A stretch of DNA of 12,352 bases, from the NCBI GenBank assembly GCA_021205255.1, contig JAJPXW010000376.1, positions 1 to 12,352 on the forward strand. The letters are read 5' to 3'. The notes under the pieces are model-generated. The model made no database searches, was not told where the DNA came from, and saw only the letters and a list, made by a program, of their open reading frames with translations. Shown here in pieces: positions 1 through 6,239 of the stretch (positions within the stretch are counted from its first letter, which is position 1; each line of letters begins with the position of its first letter). Origin of the DNA: Burkholderiales bacterium (GTDB taxonomy: Bacteria; Pseudomonadota; Gammaproteobacteria; Burkholderiales; Burkholderiaceae_F). The translations under genes and the position numbers were made by a program.

Positions 1-2
1 GG

Positions 3-485
3 AAAGGTCGTTTCTCAATTGCCTTTGACCTAATTCTTGCTGGATTAATTGGTTGGGCACTTATGCTGTTCTTCAAGCCCTCAGATGCTTTGCCTGACTT
101 CAAGACAATGACCATCATCAGAGGCGTTCCTGGTTTGATCGTACCTGCTAATCAACAGGCTGCTCCGGCAACTCCCGCACCCGCTCCAGCAGCGGCGCCA
201 GCTCCTGCACCAGCACCTACTCCAGCTCCAGCCCCTGCTGAACCCGCTCCTGCTCCTGCCGCAGCTCCAGCCCCAGCGCCTACTCCTGCACCAGCGCCAG
301 CTCCAGAAGCAGCCCCTGCACCGGCTACTCCAGCACCGGCAGCTCAACCTGAGTCAGTTGCTGTGACTCCACAGTTAGCAGCTCCAGAAGCAGTCACTCC
401 GGCACCGGCTGCAGAACCAGCGCCAGCCCCAGCCCCTGCTGAACCTGCTGCAACAACCACTACTGGAACGCAACCAGCAACTTAG
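3..485 (+). CDS. Membrane-anchored protein with Pro/Ala-rich C-terminal tail (5' end missing)
   Basis: The reading frame is open to the left edge, so the true start lies outside the window; the ATG at 63 falls inside a hydrophobic segment and is unlikely to be the start. The visible part starts with a short basic stretch and a membrane segment of about 20 residues (FSIAFDLILAGLIGWALMLF), then about 25 ordinary residues. A tail of roughly 110 residues follows, almost entirely Pro and Ala, with scattered Thr and Glu, and ends in Thr/Gln. Such tails are usually disordered, extended linkers, often periplasmic or cell-wall spanning. The coding DNA contains internal duplications; a 15-bp unit is identical at 230-244 and 431-445, consistent with growth by slippage. 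I do not recognise the family, and the N-terminal domain that would identify it is outside the window. The frame is probably real: the membrane segment is coherent and the stop falls right after the repeats. Confidence 0.7.
   Translation, partial: KGRFSIAFDLILAGLIGWALMLFFKPSDALPDFKTMTIIRGVPGLIVPANQQAAPATPAPAPAAAPAPAPAPTPAPAPAEPAPAPAAAPAPAPTPAPAPAPEAAPAPATPAPAAQPESVAVTPQLAAPEAVTPAPAAEPAPAPAPAEPAATTTTGTQPAT
230..445 (+). repeat. Low-complexity Pro/Ala codon repeats with a 15-bp duplicated unit
   Basis: The DNA for the Pro/Ala tail is made of degenerate CCN-GCN units. The 15-mer AGCCCCTGCTGAACC occurs at 230-244 and again at 431-445, both coding for the same residues. The repeats are imperfect because synonymous codons vary, so the tract is not a fresh slippage product throughout. 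Confidence 0.7.
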
Positions 486-511
486 GCGGATAAATAGAAG
501 TGGCTAAGTAA

Positions 512-577
512 TAAGGGCTATCTCCCAAATTTAGTGGGTTAAACAGATTTTTGAAAAAAGATTCAAGATAGCCCTTA
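512..577 (+). other. 12-bp inverted repeat, alternative partner of the outer RNA helix
   Basis: TAAGGGCTATCT at 512-523 is perfectly complementary to AGATAGCCCTTA at 566-577, with a 42-base loop. The same left arm can instead pair with 823-834, so the two helices exclude each other. It could act as a hairpin just after the upstream gene's stop (a weak terminator without a clean T-run) or as one state of a switching RNA. Confidence 0.5.
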
Positions 578-834
578 GCAAGGATAGATCTTAAGAATGC
601 TGTTTTATATGTCGTATCTGGACGTATAGCGGTGTAAACTACTACCTTGTGTGGGATGAGAAACCCTCTAGGAGCGGCTAGCTCCGATGTAATGCGCACT
701 GATCTGCTACGGATGCTTGAGCCTTTTGTTAGGGAGGCGACAAGTGGTAGCGGAAACCTGAAAGAAGTGCGAACTTCCTATTGCTAAGGGACTTGAATAG
801 CTTTTCAAGACCCCACGCAAAATGGGAGATAGCC
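512..834 (+). ncRNA. Candidate structured non-coding RNA, family not recognised
   Basis: No credible gene lies here, but the sequence shows nested long-range complementarity. Bases 516-527 (GGCTATCTCCCA) pair perfectly with 823-834. Inside that helix, 572-581 (CCCTTAGCAA) pairs perfectly with 781-790. Local hairpins are 671-675/681-685 (GGAGC/GCTCC), 764-768/773-777 (GAAGT/ACTTC, closed by the GNRA-type tetraloop GCGA) and 792-797/804-809 (CTTGAA/TTCAAG). The segment CGCACT at 695-700 could also contact AGTGCG at 766-771. The GNRA loop exists only when read on the plus strand, and terminator-like hairpins follow downstream, so plus is preferred. I looked for RNase P RNA, tmRNA, SRP RNA and 6S RNA signatures and found none. 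It could also be a long leader or a relic of a mobile RNA. The structure is directly visible; function and transcription are inference. Confidence 0.45.
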
Positions 835-843
835 GTAATAAGT

Positions 844-877
844 CTTTAGATTCCTGTGATTGAAAGGAAATCTAAAG
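844..877 (+). other. Strong hairpin downstream of the candidate RNA
   Basis: CTTTAGATT at 844-852 pairs with AATCTAAAG at 869-877. The stem is extended by CC/GG (853-854 with 866-867) around one bulged A at 868, and the loop has 11 bases. It lies 9 bases after the outer helix of the candidate RNA and one base before the next hairpin. Confidence 0.5.
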
Positions 878-878
878 T

Positions 879-943
879 CCAAACTAACGAGGACTCTTTT
901 TCATTACGAGGAAGAGTCCTTAGTTTTGGTCCTAATTGTTTTT
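879..943 (+). terminator. Long hairpin followed by a T-run; probable terminator
   Basis: CCAAACTAA plus GGACTCTT (879-887 and 891-898, with three bulged bases between) pair with 912-929, giving about 17 base pairs with one further bulged T. Five Ts follow at 939-943, about ten bases after the stem, so it is not a textbook intrinsic terminator. It would end transcription coming from the 512-834 region on the plus strand. Confidence 0.45.
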
Positions 944-1267
944 CTCCTGCTTTCCAGCCTTTCAAACGCGTTGAAAGCTGTCACCAATTGGCGTATTGCT
1001 TTCATGTTCTTTCCAACTATCGCAACTCCGCTATTTCCTTAATACTTGGGGCCAATAGCTACAGGTATAGCAACCTTGAATTCTGATTTCACTCTTGCCC
1101 TATTATTCAATTCAAGTGTTTACGGATAATTGACCTTCTCTGTTCAAGATACTTAAAAGCCTTACTAAGCCTCCATAGAAGCGATTGCCCATGCGTGGTA
1201 ACCCCCTAGGCATGCCTTTAATAGAAAAATTACGATAGATAGGTAAAATCCACCATTCAAACAATTA
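944..1267. other. Gene-free stretch with two further inverted repeats
   Basis: No reading frame here looks like a protein. CTTTCAA at 959-965 pairs with TTGAAAG at 971-977 (5-base loop). CTTGAATT at 1075-1082 pairs with AATTCAAG at 1109-1116 (26-base loop). I could not pick out a convincing promoter for the next gene; TAAAAT at 1244-1249 could be a -10 element but has no good -35 partner. Confidence 0.4.
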
Positions 1268-1279
1268 GAAGGATTGACT

Positions 1280-1693
1280 GTGATTACTCCTACCAATATT
1301 AATTTCCATAACAAATCGAAAGTTCTAGATATTGAATTTCCAGATGCAAAGTATTCTTTGACTTATGAATTTCTCCGTGTTTTTTCTCCTTCGGCTGATG
1401 TGCGCGGCCACGCTCCAGGAGAAGAAAAACTGCAAGTCGGAAAACGTGACGTTACTATTGATAAAGTCGATCCAATGGGTGAATACGGCTTGCGTCTGAC
1501 TTTTTCGGATGGCCATGACTCCGGTATCTACACTTGGGAATGGCTTGAAGATCTCGGTAATAGAAAAGATGAACTCTGGGCTTCATACCTGGAAGATTTG
1601 AAGGCGGCCGGTGCTAGTCGCGACCCAGATGACCCCAATAATGAGCCTTATAAAGATAAGCCAAAGCCAACGTGCCCAAGCCAGCAGAAATAA
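1280..1693 (+). CDS. DUF971 (gamma-butyrobetaine hydroxylase N-terminal-like) family protein
   Basis: This is a small soluble protein of 137 residues, the usual size of the stand-alone DUF971 proteins found next to ubiE in Burkholderiales. Recognisable stretches include FEYPDA-like FPDAKYSLTYEFLRVFSPSA, the VRGHAPGEE segment, VGKRDVTI and the strongly conserved FSDGHDSGIYTWEWL. The exact role is unknown; the fold also occurs as the N-terminal domain of gamma-butyrobetaine dioxygenases, and stand-alone members have been linked to iron-sulphur handling. I choose the GTG at 1280 as the start: the ribosome site AGAAGGA (1267-1273) is six bases upstream. A TTG at 1274 is in frame but touches that site. 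It is 39 bases upstream of ubiE and probably co-transcribed with it. The C-terminus is a short hydrophilic Asp/Pro/Lys tail. Confidence 0.88.
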   Translation: MITPTNINFHNKSKVLDIEFPDAKYSLTYEFLRVFSPSADVRGHAPGEEKLQVGKRDVTIDKVDPMGEYGLRLTFSDGHDSGIYTWEWLEDLGNRKDELWASYLEDLKAAGASRDPDDPNNEPYKDKPKPTCPSQQK

Positions 1694-1732
1694 CTAGCCC
1701 TTGAGATAACAAATAATAAAAACTCGCTCAAT

Positions 1733-2494
1733 ATGAAAAAGAAAGACAAGGTCGCTCAACCGAAGGAGGCGCTGACTGATTTTGGTTTCTACCTAATTCC
1801 AGAAGGCGATAAGGACGGAGCAGTCAAGGAAGTTTTTGACGAAGTCGCTGCGAAGTACGACAGGATGAACGATCTTCTGTCCTTTGGGTTGCACCGGGCA
1901 TGGAAGAGACATACTCGCAAAAAAGTAGAAGTGAAAGACAATATGGTTGTCTTAGATGTCGCCGGGGGTACTGGCGACATGACCATCGGTCTTGCCCGTA
2001 ACATAAAAAACGGCGAGTTTGTGCTCACTGACATCAATGCCAAGATGCTAGCCATAGGAAGGCATCGCATTGAACGCCAAAATTTAAAAGGTGTGTGTTA
2101 TTCAGTATGCAATGCTGAATGTCTTCCATTTAAAGATGAGTCTTTTGATGTTGTAACAGTGACTTTTGGGCTGCGCAACATGACTCATAAGGATTTGGCA
2201 TTAAAGGAGATGTTTAGAGTATGTAAAAAAGGCGGTCAGTTGCTAGTTTTGGAATTTTCTAAAGTGGCAAAGTGGCTAGCTCCGCTTTACGATTTCTATT
2301 CGTTTCAGATTATGCCCAGAGTAGCTGGGGATCTAGTTGGACAACCTGAAAACTATCGTTACTTAGTGGAGTCAATACGTATGCATCCCGACCAAAAGAC
2401 TCTTGCTAAAATTATCGAGAACGCTGGTTGGCACAATGTGAGCTGGGAGAACCTCACATTTGGCATTACAGCTCTCCACATTGGACACAAATAA
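1733..2494 (+). CDS. ubiE: Ubiquinone/menaquinone biosynthesis C-methyltransferase UbiE
   Basis: This is the SAM-dependent C-methyltransferase that methylates the quinone ring in ubiquinone synthesis and converts demethylmenaquinone to menaquinone; it acts in the cytoplasm at the membrane face. At 253 residues it is full length (E. coli UbiE has 251). It shows the N-terminal VFDEVAAKYDRMNDLLSFG region (about 34-52), SAM motif LDVAGGTGD (74-82), the acidic residue of LTDIN (about 98-102), FGLRNMT, the post-motif LVLEFSK, and SIRMHPDQ near the C-terminus. No good ribosome site precedes the ATG at 1733, but conservation begins soon after and no better start is seen; translation may be coupled to the DUF971 gene upstream. 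A hairpin follows the stop at once. In related bacteria ubiE often sits with ubiJ and ubiB; here only the Tim44-like gene follows. Confidence 0.96.
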   Translation: MKKKDKVAQPKEALTDFGFYLIPEGDKDGAVKEVFDEVAAKYDRMNDLLSFGLHRAWKRHTRKKVEVKDNMVVLDVAGGTGDMTIGLARNIKNGEFVLTDINAKMLAIGRHRIERQNLKGVCYSVCNAECLPFKDESFDVVTVTFGLRNMTHKDLALKEMFRVCKKGGQLLVLEFSKVAKWLAPLYDFYSFQIMPRVAGDLVGQPENYRYLVESIRMHPDQKTLAKIIENAGWHNVSWENLTFGITALHIGHK

Positions 2495-2499
2495 TGTAA

Positions 2500-2533
2500 A
2501 AAAGGTTAGAAATTTCTTTAAATTCAACCTTTT
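2500..2533 (+). terminator. Intrinsic terminator after ubiE
   Basis: AAAAGGTT (2500-2507) pairs perfectly with AACCTTTT (2526-2533). The A-run on the left and T-run on the right make the usual terminator shape, five bases after the ubiE stop. Its right arm overlaps the -35 box of the next promoter by two bases. Confidence 0.65.
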
Positions 2534-2560
2534 GACCCCATATATACAGGACAATATAAA
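2532..2560 (+). promoter_or_regulatory. Sigma-70 type promoter for the Tim44-like gene
   Basis: TTGACC (2532-2537) and TATAAA (2555-2560) are separated by exactly 17 bases; each box matches five of six consensus positions. Transcription would start near 2567, about 24 bases before the ATG at 2591. This is the best promoter in the window and lets this gene be expressed apart from ubiE. Confidence 0.75.
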
Positions 2561-2590
2561 CACTAATCCATACATAACAGAGGAAATTCA

Positions 2591-3550
2591 ATGAGAAATT
2601 TTTTTGTAGCTCTGCTGATTGGACTGTCTCTAATAGCATTCACCGCTCCGGACGCATCTGCTGCTAGGTTAGGTGGTGGTATGAACTTCGGTCGTTCCTT
2701 TAAGGCACCGACTGCTCCACGTATGGCTACGCCTCCTAGAGGTGCAGCTGCTGGTGCGGCCGCCGGCGCAGCTTCAACGGCTGCCAAAGGAGGAATTGGT
2801 AGAAGTTTGCTATACGGAGCTGCAGGCGCTCTCGGCTTTATGGCACTGGCCCATATGCTAGGACTTGGTGATGGCTTTGGTTCAGTGTTGATGATCATCG
2901 TTCTTGTCCTTATCGGCTTTATGGTCTTCCGGTTCATTATGGCGAGGAAGTTGCAACAAAGCTCTGGAGGTGGAGGGGCTCAGCGTCAGCAAAGTACTGG
3001 TTTCCCAAACCCGTTTAGCCGTCCGGATGAACCACCAGCTCAAAAGTCATCTTTTGATTCAACTCCGCAATATTCCAGCGGTGCGCGTTCCGGTTCAGTG
3101 CTAGACGAATTTGCAAACGGAGGTACAAGTTCAGTTGCTACTGCAACTGCAGCAAATGCGTCGGCTGAAGACTCATCTACTATGGGAGTTCCAAAAGAGC
3201 TGAATGTCGAGAACTTCTTGAATATGGCCAAATCCTATTTCATCATGCTTCAAAAAGCTTGGGATAGTGGCGATATGGATAGTCTTGCCAATTACTGCAC
3301 CGATGACGTTTTCATTAATTTGACGCATATGCGTCGCGAAATTAAGGGAGCTAACGTTACCGAAGTAAAAAGCCTTGAAGCCAAACTTGCCGGTTTCGAA
3401 ACAACTCCGACCGAGTATGTAGCATCCGTGCTATTTACTGGCAACCTTCTTGAAAATGGCGTACCGGCCCAAGTCAAGGAAAGATGGAATCTCGTCAAAC
3501 CGCGTGATGACAGTACTGGCTGGCTTCTAGCTGGTATAGAGCAGGAATAA
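2591..3550 (+). CDS. Tim44-like domain protein, exported or membrane-bound
   Basis: A protein of 319 residues. It starts with a signal sequence (hydrophobic 4-19, AxA cleavage site ASA near 22-24), then an Ala/Gly-rich low-complexity stretch (about 50-66), two hydrophobic segments (about 72-90 and 97-117), a Ser/Gln/Gly-rich linker to about 200, and a C-terminal Tim44-like domain (about 203-319). That domain has the family pattern NMAKSYFIMLQKAWDSGDMD followed by a cystatin/NTF2-like fold region ending in RWNLVKP...GWLLAGIEQ. Mitochondrial Tim44 helps drive protein import; the bacterial relatives have no settled role, and a part in membrane protein or respiratory complex biogenesis is only suggested by their place near ubiquinone genes. 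The ribosome site AGAGGA lies six bases before the ATG. A strong promoter and a downstream hairpin make it an apparent single-gene unit. Confidence 0.88.
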   Translation: MRNFFVALLIGLSLIAFTAPDASAARLGGGMNFGRSFKAPTAPRMATPPRGAAAGAAAGAASTAAKGGIGRSLLYGAAGALGFMALAHMLGLGDGFGSVLMIIVLVLIGFMVFRFIMARKLQQSSGGGGAQRQQSTGFPNPFSRPDEPPAQKSSFDSTPQYSSGARSGSVLDEFANGGTSSVATATAANASAEDSSTMGVPKELNVENFLNMAKSYFIMLQKAWDSGDMDSLANYCTDDVFINLTHMRREIKGANVTEVKSLEAKLAGFETTPTEYVASVLFTGNLLENGVPAQVKERWNLVKPRDDSTGWLLAGIEQE

Positions 3551-3593
3551 AATCCAATCTACTCTTTCAACACAGCTTATAGAAGAGCATTTG

Positions 3594-3614
3594 AAGGGCG
3601 CTGCGGCGCCCTTT
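3594..3614 (+). terminator. GC-rich hairpin terminator after the Tim44-like gene
   Basis: AAGGGCGC (3594-3601) and GCGCCCTT (3606-3613) form a perfect 8-bp stem with a TGCG loop. Only three Ts end the structure, so termination may be partial. The remaining bases to 3841 hold no gene that I can see. Confidence 0.6.
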
Positions 3615-3841
3615 GACGTAGCTAAGCAAATGCAAATAGAAAAAGAAAATGGAATATTCTTACAGTTAGTTTCCACTGGGACTGTTAATGCATTCCTAGA
3701 TTTGTGGTAAAGGATTCTCGCAATTTTTATTTGTATTTGCCCTAAAACTCTTTATGCTTAATAGATTGTCTTATTGGCTTTAGGCATGGTTGTGCACTAA
3801 ATGCTTAAATGTGCTTATAGTTAGGTTATGAGGAGTAGTCC

Positions 3842-4429
3842 ATGTATAAGACTTATAAGATCATTTCACATTTCATATTCTTAAGCGTAACCTTTCTAGC
3901 TTTTGCTTTAATGCCTTTTCAGGCCATGGGTGCGGAACCTACGCAGACTGAAGAGAGTAAACCATTGCTAGGTTTAGTTACTTTAGGCAAGACCACAATT
4001 CAGGAATTTGTGCAGGCCGTTAAAGCAAAAGGTTGTTCAGTGACTAGCGCTAATCAAAAAGCTACCGTAGCTGCTGGATGTTTCAAACTGCCTGGAAATC
4101 CAACAGCAGTCGTAGAAAGCATAAATAATGACGATAAAGCTATTAACCTTCTAGTCCTCACTTTCCAGCGTAACAGTACTTCCGAAGTCTATGACTCCTA
4201 TCGGAGAGCTTTGACTCATTCCTATGGCGAGCCTACTGAGATGCGCACGAACCCCTTGGCTGGTAGACAGACGGCCGTCTGGAAAAAACAGAATGTCGAT
4301 GTGTTTATCCATGAAGCTACTGCCGACACTATTGGAACTTTACTTTACGCCACTCCACAAGTATTCGAAACAGCTTTGAAAGCGGAGATTGCAAGGAAAG
4401 GACATGTGTATGATCTTGACCAACTCTAA
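3842..4429 (+). CDS. Unrecognised exported protein with two cysteines
   Basis: I do not recognise this family. The protein has 195 residues and a clear signal peptide: a basic start (MYKTYK), a hydrophobic core (about 11-25) and probable cleavage after Ala31 (AMGA). The mature part of about 164 residues is soluble and mixed alpha/beta in character. It has only two cysteines, Cys65 and Cys80, 15 apart, flanking a short strand-rich segment; in the periplasm they probably form a disulphide. The C-terminal half contains VLTFQRN, then SYRRALTHSYGEPTEMR and a Trp-Lys-Lys stretch, and ends in a charged helix. The start is well supported: AGGAG lies six bases before the ATG. It stands alone, with a hairpin 165 bases upstream (3594-3614) and another about 50 bases downstream. 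TATAGT at 3816-3821 could be its -10 element, but I see no well-spaced -35. Confidence 0.8.
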   Translation: MYKTYKIISHFIFLSVTFLAFALMPFQAMGAEPTQTEESKPLLGLVTLGKTTIQEFVQAVKAKGCSVTSANQKATVAAGCFKLPGNPTAVVESINNDDKAINLLVLTFQRNSTSEVYDSYRRALTHSYGEPTEMRTNPLAGRQTAVWKKQNVDVFIHEATADTIGTLLYATPQVFETALKAEIARKGHVYDLDQL

Positions 4430-4478
4430 TTTATAGACGCAATTTGATTAGAGCGTTAATAGAAGACATAAGTTATTT

Positions 4479-4521
4479 GCGATGCTTGTGGAATATTGAT
4501 TCGAGCATCGCTTCGTCTTTT
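4479..4521 (+). terminator. Terminator-like hairpin after the exported-protein gene
   Basis: GCGATGCT (4479-4486) pairs perfectly with AGCATCGC (4504-4511), and the stem can grow by a G-T and a G-C pair. The T-rich tail TTCGTCTTTT follows at 4512-4521. Confidence 0.55.
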
Positions 4522-4706
4522 CAGTGAACTTTGCCTGTCTAAAACCCAAATTAGTTACTAAGATTTCCCTGGCAGGTAGCAGTTCACAGCGTTTTCCTTT
4601 CATATTTAATAGGTTATCCCTAACCTTGAAAATTCATTCCCGTTGAGTGAAATCAACAGTTTCATTTCTTTCAAGCCAATAAAAATATTTAGAATCCATG
4701 CAAAAG
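4522..4706 (+). promoter_or_regulatory. Upstream region of the symporter gene with one large inverted repeat
   Basis: No gene is visible. GTGAACT at 4523-4529 is complementary to AGTTCAC near 4580-4586, with an inner GCCTG/CAGG match, so a folded stem of about 65 bases is possible. The region must hold the symporter promoter, but matches are weak: TAGAAT at 4690-4695 is the best -10 candidate and has only a poor -35. I recognise no known riboswitch. Confidence 0.35.
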
Positions 4707-4743
4707 TCCGGGTGCTTTAAGCACGCCGGAGTCGCTCTTTTTT
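4707..4743 (+). terminator. Hairpin and T-run in the leader just before the symporter start
   Basis: TCCG (4707-4710) plus GTGCT (4712-4716) pair with AGCAC (4720-4724) and CGGA (4727-4730), giving a stem with a small unpaired bulge. Six Ts follow at 4738-4743. This ends only 24 bases before the ATG at 4768, so it may be a leader attenuator. The T-run starts seven bases after the stem, which is farther than in a strong terminator. Confidence 0.45.
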
Positions 4744-4767
4744 CATCTTTTCAGAGGACTGACCGGG

Positions 4768-6231
4768 ATGAAATTAGCTTTATTTGTAGGTTTTTACCTG
4801 CTGCTCACAGTTGCTATCGGTTTTTACGCCGCAACAAGAGTAAAGAGCACTACGGACTATGCGCTGGCTGGTAGGAGCCTTCCGCTAGCCATGGTTGTGA
4901 CAGCAACTTTCGCTACATGGTTCGGTAGTGAGACGGTCATGGGACTTCCTGGCGAATTTATAAAAAATGGCCTGGAAGGTGTAGTCGAAGAACCATTTGG
5001 ATCAAGTATGGCTTTGATCCTTATGGGAATGTTCTTCGCCCGCAAGCTCTACAAAATGAACCTGTTGACCGTAGGCGACTTCTTTAGACGGCGTTTTGGC
5101 ATCTCCATCGAGTTAATTTGCTCCATTTTCATAGTGCTTTCCTACTTGGGCTGGGTAGCCGCACAGGTAGCGGCATTGGGCCTCGTGATCCACTTGCTGA
5201 CGGAAGGATGGGTAAGCGTAACTGCGGGAATGATCGTAGGAACCATTTGCGTGCTGATCTATACGGTCTTCGGTGGTATGTGGTCAGTGGCAATCACGGA
5301 CTTTATCCAGATGATCATCATTGTCGTGGGCTTAGTCGTGGTCGCTTATTTCGCCGCTGGGGAAGCAGGTGGAGTTCAAGCAGTTGATGCTTACGCGACT
5401 CAGCATGATCTATATCGGTTTTTCCCGGAGCCTTCGTTTAAAGCATGGATGTTTTGGATATCGGCTGGTATTACCATGATGATCGGTTCGATTCCACAAC
5501 AGGACGTGTTTCAAAGAGTCATGTCGGCTAAGTCCGCAAACGTTGCTGTTGCCGGTCCAATCATCGGTGGTTCGTTCTACTTAATGTTTGCTGCTATTCC
5601 AATGTTCATCGTTGTTGCAGCTACAGTTGCAATGCCTGAGCAAGCTGCTCAAATGATGGGGACGGATCCACAGCAAATTCTTCCGACTTTCATTAAAGAA
5701 CATACTCCGCTTTGGCTTAGAGTCGTATTCTTTGGTTCGGTTCTGTCGGCCGTTATGTCGACAGCATCGGCCACCATGTTGGCACCTACAACGACGTTCG
5801 TTGAAAACGTGCTCAGAAACATGATGCCATTGACCGATAAGACAGAATTAAAGGCAATGCGTTGGTCCCTTGTAGTATTTGCTCTTGGCGTATTGGCTTA
5901 CTCTCTTTTCATGGAAGGCACTCCTATCTATGAATTGGCAGCAAATGCCTATCAATTTCCAGTGATCGGTGCTTTTTGGCCATTGACATTAGGTTTGTAT
6001 TGGAAGAGGGCAACTACAGTCGGTTGCTGGTTCTCCATCTTCTTTGGAAGCCTGGTATGGTCTATCCTTACGTTTACCTCTCTCGGCGAGGAATTTCCTG
6101 CCCTGCTAACTGGATTCGTAGTAGCCGGAATCGCAATGTATGTGGGATCTGTTCTTCCATTGAAGGCGAATCAACAGAACGTAGCTTCCTGGCAGAGGAA
6201 TAAACATAAGTACGTCTACCAAGAAGGTTAA
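4768..6231 (+). CDS. Sodium:solute symporter (SSS) family transporter
   Basis: An inner-membrane secondary transporter of 487 residues with about 13 hydrophobic segments, the expected size and shape for the SSS family that couples uptake of small organic solutes to sodium entry. The N-terminus has the membrane segment LFVGFYLLLTVAIGFYAA and the conserved motif DYALAGRSLP, followed by ATWFGSETVMG, which corresponds to the broken first core helix near the sodium and substrate sites. Further on are FGGMWSVAITDFIQM and IPQQDVFQRVMSAKS, both typical of the family, and SAVMSTASATMLA in the second half. The ribosome site AGAGGA lies nine bases before the ATG. The substrate cannot be told from sequence; proline, pantothenate, acetate, sugar and sialic acid carriers all belong here. 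It ends 8 bases before glmU, so co-transcription with the amino-sugar genes is likely. Confidence 0.92.
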   Translation: MKLALFVGFYLLLTVAIGFYAATRVKSTTDYALAGRSLPLAMVVTATFATWFGSETVMGLPGEFIKNGLEGVVEEPFGSSMALILMGMFFARKLYKMNLLTVGDFFRRRFGISIELICSIFIVLSYLGWVAAQVAALGLVIHLLTEGWVSVTAGMIVGTICVLIYTVFGGMWSVAITDFIQMIIIVVGLVVVAYFAAGEAGGVQAVDAYATQHDLYRFFPEPSFKAWMFWISAGITMMIGSIPQQDVFQRVMSAKSANVAVAGPIIGGSFYLMFAAIPMFIVVAATVAMPEQAAQMMGTDPQQILPTFIKEHTPLWLRVVFFGSVLSAVMSTASATMLAPTTTFVENVLRNMMPLTDKTELKAMRWSLVVFALGVLAYSLFMEGTPIYELAANAYQFPVIGAFWPLTLGLYWKRATTVGCWFSIFFGSLVWSILTFTSLGEEFPALLTGFVVAGIAMYVGSVLPLKANQQNVASWQRNKHKYVYQEG

Positions 6232-6239
6232 ATATATAA

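Noticed and set aside
81..347. Minus-strand open frame rich in Trp, Arg, Cys and Ser
   Set aside because: It is the antisense of the Pro/Ala codon repeats; the odd composition follows from the repeat and no ribosome site supports it.
460..699. Minus-strand open frame of 79 codons
   Set aside because: It runs across the hairpin-rich region and overlaps the end of the upstream gene; the composition is not convincing and there is no ribosome site or neighbour supporting it.
512..834. RNase P RNA, tmRNA, SRP RNA, 6S RNA or a group I/II intron
   Set aside because: The conserved core sequences I know for these (for example the RNase P GAGGAAAGTCC core, the tmRNA tag and CCA end, and the intron domain V) are not present on either strand.
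512..834. Retron msr-msd, suggested by 12-bp flanking inverted arms
   Set aside because: No reverse transcriptase gene lies in the window, and the element is longer than usual retron RNAs.
856..1086. Two overlapping short plus-strand frames
   Set aside because: They cover the two strong hairpins and one of them begins inside a stem; no domain-like features are visible.
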